This document shows, piece after piece, positions 8,881 to 16,024 of a DNA stretch of 16,024 bases. Both the position numbers and the translations under genes were made by a program. Location: positions 1 through 16,024 of the forward strand of contig MU617319.1 of NCBI GenBank assembly GCA_025201705.1. Direction: 5' to 3'. The notes beneath the pieces are model-generated. The model was not told where the DNA came from. It did not search any database and saw nothing but the letters and a program-made list of their open reading frames with translations. The number at the start of each line of letters is the position of its first letter. The first letter of the stretch is position 1. This stretch comes from Dissophora ornata. Its lineage: Eukaryota > Mortierellomycota > Mortierellomycetes > Mortierellales > Mortierellaceae.

Positions 8881-10406
8881 ATGGACTCTCAGCAGGCTGC
8901 ATTCGAAAAGTTCAAGTCATCGGGGAATGGCAAGCAGTTTTCTCGGGGAGAAAGGAACGCCTCTGGTACACCGAATGTCATTGAAGGACCTGTGCCTGAT
9001 CTCTACTCGATTCACAATGGCACAGTGGTTCGCGTTGAAGGCAAGGTTATTTTTTAATATGGGGGCACTTTTGGAGCACTGGGATGCTGTTCACTTTTAC
9101 TCACCAACATATGTATTTGCTACGAAAAACAAATTGCAGATTTCGGTGCATTTATCCAGATCCCAGGATTCAAGAGACATGGTCTTGTGCACAAGACGCA
9201 GGCCAGCAAACATTTTACCCAGCATGTGTCGGATGTGGTCACCCAGGGGGATCATGTGTGGGTAAAACAACGACGGGATTTTCCATTCCTCTCTGTTAAA
9301 GCGGCTTTCAATGGACACAAAATGGGATGGCTAAGCAACCGACACTTTTTTTTAATGCATGATCTCAGGTCAAGGTGATTAGTTTGCAGGATGACAAGAT
9401 TGCACTCTCGATGAAATATGTCAGTCAAGGAGACGGCTCAGATCTCGGTACGAAAGATGCAAGATAGTCAAGGACAATTGAGGACTAAATGAACCGATAG
9501 CCTGACCCCAGCAACCACTCATTCTTCACTCTTTAACCACCTGAAAAAATAGACCCCAATCTGGTTCAGCTTTCGGATGCCGTCGACAGGAGGAAAGTCC
9601 ATTCGGGATTCGTTGACAAAGGACCCATATCGATCGAGGAAGGAGGTGTGCTGCTCAAGACTGTGTGCAAGAAATGTGGTGCAGCAGGACACTTGGCAGC
9701 AGAATGCTTTTCTGGTGGCGAAAAGTTTGAGTTGTTGGCAGATGATGATGACGACCATAGCAGATATCAGGATACGAGTCGTGAGGGTCGCATGCGGTCG
9801 GGCGAAAAAGACAAAAAGAAGAAGGACAAAGATAAAGACAAGGACAGGGAAAGTAGACGGGATCGCAAGGAGAAGAAGGAATCATCGAGCCACCGGAAAG
9901 AAAAGAGACGTCGGTCCAGAAGGTGCGTGCCTAGAGAGAACTAATGTTGTTTCCTGGCTGACCTGTCTTTTTCGAATTGAAGCTGACATCTCAAAACGCC
10001 TCCGCGTTGTCGTAGTGCTAGTCCAAAGAGAAGACCAGACGAACCCCGTGGATCCAGAGTGGAGAGTGTCGAGGATGCATTGGCAATAATGCGGGCCCAC
10101 AAGGTACATTTTAGGAGATCATCTTTTGGATTGATAATCAGATGGCGGCAAGCGCATTGACAAGAGAAATAGCGTGACAATTCGTTCTAATCAGTCGAGG
10201 CGCTTTCTACATCGCCATAATAGCACCGTCGGCGAGGCAGGCATGGCGATGATGAGGGTAGTGAAGATGAGAGGGGGGATCGCAAGCGATCTGATCGTCG
10301 GAGAAGGTCGCGATCTCGATCCAGGTCTAGATCCAGATCACGGTCCCCGAGAAGAGATGATCGCCGTGAACGCAGTGGCCATCACAGCCATAGCCATCGT
10401 CGTTAG
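8881..10406 (+). CDS. ZCCHC17: ZCCHC17/pNO40-like protein: S1 domain, CCHC zinc knuckle, RS tail (333 aa, six exons)
   Basis: Exons are 8881-9040, 9140-9261, 9369-9447, 9553-9922, 10016-10103 and 10224-10406, giving 1002 nt in frame. Residues about 41-117 form an S1 RNA-binding fold: LYSIHNGTVVRVE joined to DFGAFIQIPGFKRHGLVH, then DHVW joined to VKVISLQDDKIALSMKYV. SDL-DPN follows, as in animal ZCCHC17, and then a zinc knuckle C159-X2-C162-X4-H167-X4-C172. The rest is a five-Asp patch, a KDKDKDKD-type charged region and, in the last exon, six SR dipeptides. Animal ZCCHC17 (about 240 aa) is a nucleolar and splicing-associated RNA-binding protein with a Lys-rich tail. The RS tail here is longer and suggests contact with spliceosomal SR proteins (inference). 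The first intron uses a GC donor. The last two acceptors were chosen because they restore SRSASPKRR and the RS repeat; branch-like CTGAC and CTAAT lie about 30 nt upstream of them. The last-exon start is the least certain boundary. Confidence 0.87.
9041..9139 (+). other. GC-AG intron in the ZCCHC17-like gene
   Basis: The boundary is GAAG|GCAAGG ... TTGCAG|ATTTC. Only this donor keeps the S1-domain frame (V-E-D-F-G-A-F). The nearby GT at 9046-9047 would shift the frame, and the unspliced frame stops within the intron. Confidence 0.75.
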
Positions 10407-11110
10407 AGTTGCCGTCGTGAGCGTGTACAAGCATGGAGATCCATATCTGCGCACAGACAGATTTTTCAACATTTCTGCGTGCAGAGATGGATCACGCGTA
10501 TTTTGATGATTGTACAAACACATGCTGGCCATACTCCAAGAATAAACTTTGTAATGGATGAACTGTCAAAGACGTTGCATGCTTCTTGAGACTAGTCTTG
10601 AGAACTAAGTTTGGCTACCTACTTTCTTGTGCACCATCAAACTATCCAGGAATCTAAATGGGACCATGGTCTTACCAAATATCGAATTTACGCTGAACAA
10701 GGAGGCACGGCTGCTCCTTGAAATCCTTGAAAACTGCCGCGAAGTTTTTCTCAGTGGTGATTGTAAGCGATATCGTAAAGGCAGTTGGCAAGGAAAACTG
10801 CATCCCGCATGGCGTTCATTGTATCCTGACCAACACTAGGAAGCTAAAAAGCATCTGCAAGGCAGTTGGAGAAAAAGACGGGGTAGTCACAAAGCGAAAG
10901 CAAGACAGGTTGCACCAACGACACAGGTATAATCGGTCCATCTCTATGTCTTTCTTCCGGTGAGCCTTCCCGACCATTGTGGAATGAACGCAAACTGTGT
11001 ACAAAGGTCGTACTGCTTCAGATCATCCTATCTAGTCATTTCAGACTCATGCTGCTGCCTCTTGAGTGGAGGAAGCAATATCGGTGTTGGTGGTATTGGC
11101 GACGTTACCG
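10407..11110. other. Gene-poor stretch between convergent genes; no confident gene
   Basis: This 704-bp interval separates the plus-strand ZCCHC17-like gene from the 3' end of the minus-strand small gene. Around 10640-10960 open frames exist on both strands, but none shows a family I recognise. Part of it may be 3' untranslated sequence of either neighbour. A short sequence, AAGGCAGTTGG, occurs twice about 80 nt apart, near 10778 and 10859. Confidence 0.3.
10541..10546 (+). terminator. Polyadenylation signal AATAAA after the ZCCHC17-like gene
   Basis: A perfect AATAAA 135 nt after the TAG stop, followed by a T/G-containing stretch. Confidence 0.45.
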
Positions 11111-11688
11111 CTAGTCTTCCTTGCCTGCACCCATTCCTGCTGGCACGTCTTCGGCACAACCATTTGTCATAGCGCTCTTGACGACCGTGGCGGCCTGTGC
11201 ATCGCGGGGGAAATGGACCTTGCCGCGCTCCTTCCACTTTGGGAAGTACAGATCACGTGGATTCTCGGCGTCTTGTAGCCAAATATGGTTATTTTTATCA
11301 GAGTCCTACCGGAAATGATTAAAAATAAAGGATACTTTGGACTGTGCGGAGTGTGCTTGCAAACACACAAACACACCAGGACGGTGCATCGACCAATGAT
11401 GCAGACAGAGAGGGGGAGATGGAGACGGAGAGATGGGATGCAGGAGGAGGGTCCATGGCACTCTATTGGCTGTGGGGGGAGGGGGGTCGACTGGGGAAGG
11501 CATGGCATGCAGCGCAGGAGAGGAGCCAAGGCAGAAGGGAGATAAGACGGAGATGGGGGTTATCTTTTTGATCAAGACATCAAGACACCTTGCTGGCCAT
11601 CGCACCACATCGCCCGCATCACGCACATCACCCGCCGCCACAGAACCCACCTGATCCCCACTATCTGCATTCGATCAATTGGATTCAT
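11111..11688 (-). CDS. Small protein of unknown function, minus strand (about 83 aa, two exons)
   Basis: The terminal exon 11305-11111 is well supported. It follows a TAG acceptor (preceded by TTTAATCATTTCCGG) and encodes DSDKNNHIWLQDAENPRD, then LYFPKWKERGKVHFPRD, then AQAATVVKSAMTNGCAEDVP, ending with a TAG at 11113-11111. Its composition and codons look like genuine protein, unlike the other frames. The first exon is tentative: ATG at 11688-11686 encodes MNPIDRMQIVGIRWVLWRR to 11632. There a GTGATG donor in phase 0 joins it to the terminal exon across a 326-bp pyrimidine-rich intron. A stronger-looking donor, GTGGGT, 17 nt earlier is phase 2 and would not fit directly, so an extra small exon is possible. 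I do not recognise the family. The gene is divergent from the GATA regulator and shares its upstream region. Confidence 0.5.
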
Positions 11689-12025
11689 TTCTAGCTTGGT
11701 GCGACTGTGGTTGTTCTTGTTCTTGTTCTTCTTGTTCATCTTATTCTTCTTGTTCCCTCACCCTCTCCTTCCCGACCCTTCTTCCTCTTTCGCCATCATC
11801 ATCATCTCGCCCCCATCTCCATCTCCATTCCAGTCGACCAACATCCATTCCATGCAATCCATCCACACCTAAACTCCTAATCAGCTGATTCATCTTCGAT
11901 CCCCTTCCTGTGCTACATCCTTAGTTATTACTCAGCAATCCCTTTCTATCCTCTGCATCTTCTCCCTCCACACTCGCTCTTTCGCTGTCTGTCTGATATA
12001 GCTCTCGCAAGGTAAAAAAAAAAGG

Positions 12026-12052
12026 CAACAACAACAACAACAACAACAACAA
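12026..12052 (+). repeat. (CAA)9 trinucleotide microsatellite
   Basis: Nine perfect CAA units just after an A10 run, in the putative leader of the GATA regulator. Confidence 0.9.
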
Positions 12053-12083
12053 CACAAACTCTTCTTGCTCGGGATTTCCGCCA

Positions 12084-12085
<2 letters not shown>

Positions 12086-12140
<55 letters not shown>
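12086..12140 (+). repeat. 55-nt poly(T) homopolymer
   Basis: An uninterrupted run of 55 T in the upstream or leader region of the GATA gene. The length may be affected by sequencing or assembly. Confidence 0.9.
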
Positions 12141-12141
<1 letters not shown>

Positions 12142-12376
12142 GCTTCCTTCTCGATACTCTGGGATGGATTTGCTAGATTGACTAACTGATATTGTCTCCA
12201 TTCAACTGCTACTCCCGTGCACTCGCGATCCGCGTCCAATTCCTATTTCTTGACCCGCCTCGATTCGTCTTCGCCAATCCCATATCTAGCTATCCATCCG
12301 TTTATTGTCTCTTCGCATTTCCTTTCCTCTTCGTCTGCGCCAAGAAGCCGTCCGATTATAAAAAGCAAGCTAATCT

Positions 12377-12430
12377 CATCACCCTCACCATCACCGTCTC
12401 TATCGATATCACCATCACCATCACCATCGC
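12377..12430 (+). repeat. Imperfect ATCACC hexanucleotide repeat
   Basis: Contains three perfect tandem ATCACC copies at 12408-12425 and several degenerate copies on both sides. It lies just upstream of the GATA gene start codon and downstream of the in-frame TAA. Confidence 0.75.
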
Positions 12431-12472
12431 TATCGCATCGCAACAGATACAGTCGCATCGTTTCCTCCTCTC

Positions 12473-15400
12473 ATGTCCCTTGCTGATACCGAGTCTACTG
12501 CTTCAGCTGCACCAGCGCCTGCACCAGCATCAACATATTCACCAATACCAACAGCACAAGATCAGGAGAACTCAGTCTCGCCAGCACCCAGCTCCGCCAC
12601 CACTTCCAACCAGGTCGTTCAATCTCAAGAGCCGCAAAGTACTCCGCAGCTCCCAAAAAATCAAGGGGATCCTCGCACTCCTGAGCAGGAAAGGGCTGTG
12701 ACATCAAAGGCATCATCAACTGCAATAGCAGTAACGACAGCGGGTCCCATACGGACGAGCTCTGTTACCCCCATCCCTCATACCCACAGCGGCGGGAGCG
12801 GTTCGATTCCGACCTCAAACACTCTCTCCTCGTCTTTAAAGTCCAGACTTTCAACATCTGCACCATTGTCATCCCTGTCGCCAACCACACCCGCCAGCAT
12901 CATATCCCCAAAGCCATATTCATCCCACCGCCACTCTCCAACCACATCGTCTACATCACTGTCCGCAGCGACGTCTTCCTTGCTGATGCTGTCTTCATCC
13001 AAAGGAGTTGCTACAACCCGACCTGATGTACCATCGATCGATGTCCATGTGAAGACAGAGGACTCAGAATCGACAGGACAGAGGTCGCTCTCCCCCGAGA
13101 GCCATAACACTGCTCGTCGCCCGTCCAGCAGCCCAGCAGGGCAAAGCGACCATTCATCAGCTAAGAAAGAGCAAAAAGGGGGAGTGACTGCAACAAGCTG
13201 CGCGAACTGTGGCACAACAACCACGCCGCTTTGGAGGCGAGCAAGCAATGGGCAGACAATCTGTAACGCATGCGGTACGTACACAAACAGCCCTTTTCCA
13301 TGAAAGACTCTCTTTTTTTTTCCGGATCTGTTATCACATTTCACTCTACACAAATGTTCTGTACTTCTTGTGGGGAGCATAACCTTACTCGCGCAAACGC
13401 ACATGGGAGCGGAAAATGATTTAGTGCGACTATAGAAAGATAAAAACAAATGGAAGAATGTCGGTGCAGTACATTGGCTAATTATTTGACACCTTGGCTT
13501 ATTTTAGGTCTATACTTCAAAGCGCGAAACTTGACTCGACCACCGTGGCTCAAACGCAACATCGTACACAAGAGAGGCGAGTCAGCCGAGGAGGGGGCCG
13601 ACGAGTCGGAGGATCGCATTGGTACGCCCAGCAGAGAGTCACCCTCAGCCAAGGGTGACGCGGGTGAAGGTGGAGCAGCAAAGACAGGCAGAGATGCAGT
13701 ACCCAAGGATAAAACCAACGATAGCGAGTGTGCAGGGTCATGTCCTGGAGACGGCAACTGCAATGGGGCTGGAGGAGCAGAGTCATGTGCAGGATGTCCC
13801 TCGTTCAACCAGCACCAAGCAAATCGCCAAAACCTAGTGTGCGCCAACTGTAGAACGACCACAACACCACTCTGGCGTCGCGACAGCGCTGGCAACACCA
13901 TCTGCAATGCTTGCGGGTTATATTTCAAGCTGCACAATGTGCACAGGCCTGTGACGATGAAGAGGGCGGTCATTAAGCGAAGAAAGCGCGTTCATCTCCT
14001 TGCTACTTCTCCTCCACCTGCACCTTCGCTAGGGTCGCAGCCACCGCCTGCAAACCAACAACAATCACAGCAGCCTCAGTCATCTTCATCAGATGCGCAA
14101 TACCAACCACAGCAAAAGTTTCGGTCGTCAAAACAAACATCTGACAACCCACCTCCCCCTGCGGCATCGGATCTGGAGCCCAGCGATAATGACATTGCCG
14201 TCGACGATCAGGCTGAGAGGCATGGCCACATTGCTACGAAACGCCGGCGTGTCCAGGGCATGAATGGGAGTCGGAGTGTCCCAGCGATCGAAGACTTCAT
14301 CCTGCCTAAACGATCTGCCAATGGACAACCTGAATGGCTTCGCCGGGACAAGGGCGCTCCACCCGAACCGCGTCGCAGCGTGTCGCCTATGGATATGGGG
14401 GGTGGTGGATATGATGATCGGGGATACGACAGGAGCGGCTATGAGGGCCGCCGCTACAGCTCTTCGCATCATGGATCGCCGTATCCCCCGCATCCATCGA
14501 GTCGAGACCATCCATCGCCCGGCGCTCCTCAACCTTCTCGCTACCTTTTTAATCTCCACCAGGGCAACGGTCAATATCAGTCGACGCAATCGATGAGCAT
14601 GTCTCGCTATCCTGTCTCCACACCGCCCCCATCCCGGCATACGCCCCCACATCAGCAACACCCTCAATCACAGCATCCCCGTTCGCATTCGCAGCATTCG
14701 CAGCATCGCCACCAACAAGATGACAATCAGCCTGAAGGCATCACCATGCAGGGATATCAGGGACCGTCCATCCATCGGTCGGGCGATATGGACGATGCCA
14801 TGCATTCTCCTTCTGGGCTTTCGCTCCATTCCTCTGGCTGGAACCAACGCCTGCCCGGATACGCCACTGTTACTTCCTCAGCCTTCAATACCCGACTCTC
14901 TTCCACAGGTGTTGTGCATTCGGGACCCAATCCGAACTCCCCACCGCTCTATCCTCGCCAAAGACCCGCCAGTCCCGCCGATGCCTATTCCCACTACCGC
15001 CAGTCAGGGCCGCCACATGGGTATCATCACTCAGTGTCGCCTCAGCCATCACAGGGCTTGTCGCGTTCTCCTCCAACGCAGAACGACCATGCGATTCCTC
15101 ACCACTCGTACACCAGTCCCAGCAGTGCTAGCACCGGATATTCAAACTCTTATCATTCACACCCATCGATTTTAAATGGAGGTCGTGGCAGTTCAGGAGA
15201 TAGTATTGGCGACCGCAGCATGGCAACCAATGGGCCGACTCATTTGCCACCAATTTCGCTGCCTTCGCCGCACCATGGAAGCACACACCATCAGCAACTC
15301 CCAAGGGCATCAGAGATTTTGCAGCGGACACCCGAACCAGCACCTCTTCATTCGCACCAGCATGGCGACAGTCCTCACCATCACCAGCGTCCGCAGCAAC

Positions 15401-16008
15401 ATCATTACTCGCCATATCAGCGACGTCCCTCTTCACCACTACCGCCGCCCCAGCCATCTTTGTCACCAATCAACGGAGTCTTGGGATTATCTGGCGCTGA
15501 CGGTGGCGTTCCGCCCAAGGCATTGTCGGGCCCGCTCGCCAACAACGAGGTTTTGCAGCAGACGCGCCAGGATCTGCAGAGGGAGGTGTCGCATCTCTCA
15601 ATGTTGCTGGGTAGGGCTGCAGCGGTGCTGAATGGCTTGGACCAGGCTCTAGGACCCAACGGAGCCTCTGCTAACGGGGGAGAAGGAGCTAGTCATGACC
15701 TCGCTACCAGCTTGTCGGCAGATATGAAGACGAGTTCTGCGTTGGCAAGCCTGATGGCGTTGAGTGCTTCTGGAGCAGACCGCGGAGAAGCAGCTACAAC
15801 AGGGCCTGATTCAGTGCCAATGGCCACCAGTATGAGCGCAACGTCAGCGCCACCTTTGGATGTGAACGGGACTCATGGAAGAATGGACGATCAACGGATG
15901 CATTCGCCTCCTCTCTCTTTGCCGCTGCATAGTCCTTCTTCATCGTCATTAGCTGGATCACGACGACTTTCACAGGTTTCGTCGTATCCGTTGCCACGAC
16001 GCGAATGA
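12473..16008 (+). CDS. sreA: SreA/Fep1/Urbs1-type two-finger GATA regulator of iron/siderophore genes (1100 aa)
   Basis: Exons are 12473-13274 and 13508-16008 (3303 nt), separated by a 233-bp intron (GTACGT..TTTTAG, phase 1) that splits the first finger after CNAC. Finger 1 is C243-X2-C246-X17-C264-X2-C267 with TPLWRR, completed by [12 protein letters not shown] after splicing. Finger 2 is C379-X2-C382-X17-C400-X2-C403, followed by a basic [11 protein letters not shown] tail. Between them lies C346-X5-C352-X8-C361-X2-C364. That motif is characteristic of the fungal Sre/Fep1/Urbs1 family, where it is tied to iron sensing, and these proteins repress siderophore and iron-uptake genes when iron is sufficient. 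A predicted coiled coil at about 946-985 ([19 protein letters not shown]) matches the C-terminal coiled coil of that family. The N-terminus is Ser/Thr/Pro-rich. The C-terminal half is His/Gln/Pro/Ser-rich and mostly disordered in appearance, making the protein much longer than the 500-600 aa ascomycete relatives. Confidence 0.9.
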
Positions 16009-16010
16009 AG

Positions 16011-16016
16011 AATAAA
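16011..16016 (+). terminator. AATAAA at the end of the window after the GATA regulator
   Basis: AATAAA begins 2 nt after the TGA stop and continues as an A run to the window end. It could be a polyadenylation signal or simply a poly(A) tract at which a contig stopped. Confidence 0.3.
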
Positions 16017-16024
16017 AAAAAAAA

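Larger units (their letters stand above)
11689..12472 (+). promoter_or_regulatory. Divergent promoter and long pyrimidine-rich leader of the GATA regulator
   Basis: The 784-bp spacer is strongly C/T biased on the plus strand: TTCTTGTTC-type repeats near 11711-11757, then CTCC/ATCTCC-rich sequence. It also carries A10, (CAA)9, a 55-T run and ATCACC repeats. No TATA box is obvious. A short upstream ORF of five codons lies at 12164-12181 (ATG to TGA). The GATA-gene frame is closed upstream by a TAA at 12371-12373, which makes the ATG at 12473 the first usable start in frame. Confidence 0.5.

Noticed and set aside
10174..10506. Plus-strand frame reading DLDPGLDPDHGPREEM across the RS exon
   Set aside because: It is an out-of-frame reading of the RS-repeat codons. 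The frame giving SR dipeptides continues the ZCCHC17-like gene.
11932..12239. Minus-strand frames with long poly-Lys and poly-Cys/Val stretches
   Set aside because: They are translations of the T55, CAA and A-run repeats, not protein-like sequence.
14128..14667. Minus-strand open frame (179 codons) opposite the GATA regulator's C-terminal half
   Set aside because: It is Arg/Ile-rich antisense to low-complexity His/Pro/Ser codons, with no splice or family evidence.
1682..16008. A siderophore gene cluster linking the MFS transporters with the iron GATA regulator
   Set aside because: The MFS proteins do not look like siderophore-iron transporters, unrelated genes lie between, and no biosynthetic enzyme is present.

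Overview
The window looks like nuclear DNA of an early-diverging filamentous fungus, most likely Mucoromycota/Mortierellomycota. The reasons are: intron-rich genes with mostly 50-120 bp spliceosomal introns (GTAAGT/GTGCGT-type donors), a moderate GC content, a fungal SreA/Fep1-type iron-responsive GATA factor, and low-complexity homopolymer runs in leaders. The lineage call is inference. No RNA gene, CRISPR array or bacterial operon was seen.

Layout. (1) Positions 1-1307, minus strand: the 5' part of an intron-containing gene resembling fungal Ndc10/GCR1_C-type (Crypton-like) tyrosine-recombinase-derived proteins, cut by the window start and carrying an in-frame stop in the best model. (2) Positions 1682-3865 and 4315-6665, plus strand: two tandem paralogous major facilitator superfamily (MFS) transporters of 603 and 607 aa in my spliced models. 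They share three phase-1 intron positions, a TATAAG box about 70 nt before the ATG, and an N-terminal ExxxLL sorting-type motif. (3) Positions 6947-8464: a SAP-domain nuclear protein of 454 aa with many SUMO consensus motifs. (4) Positions 8881-10406: a six-exon ZCCHC17/pNO40-like RNA-binding protein (S1 domain, CCHC knuckle, RS tail) whose first intron appears to be GC-AG. (5) Positions 10407-11110: no confident gene. (6) Positions 11111-11688, minus strand: a small two-exon gene with a clear coding signal but unknown function. (7) Positions 11689-12472: a pyrimidine-rich divergent promoter/leader with a 55-T run, (CAA)9 and (ATCACC)n. (8) Positions 12473-16008: an 1100-aa GATA regulator with two zinc fingers flanking a CX5CX8CX2C motif, which is diagnostic of siderophore/iron regulators.

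The genes do not form one pathway. The MFS pair is a local duplication, while the SAP and ZCCHC17-like genes are nuclear or RNA-related. No siderophore biosynthesis gene sits beside the GATA regulator. I did not find a convincing new multi-gene system. The best leads are the transporter pair with its diverged intron layout, the GC-AG intron, the unrecognised minus-strand gene, and the decayed recombinase-like gene.
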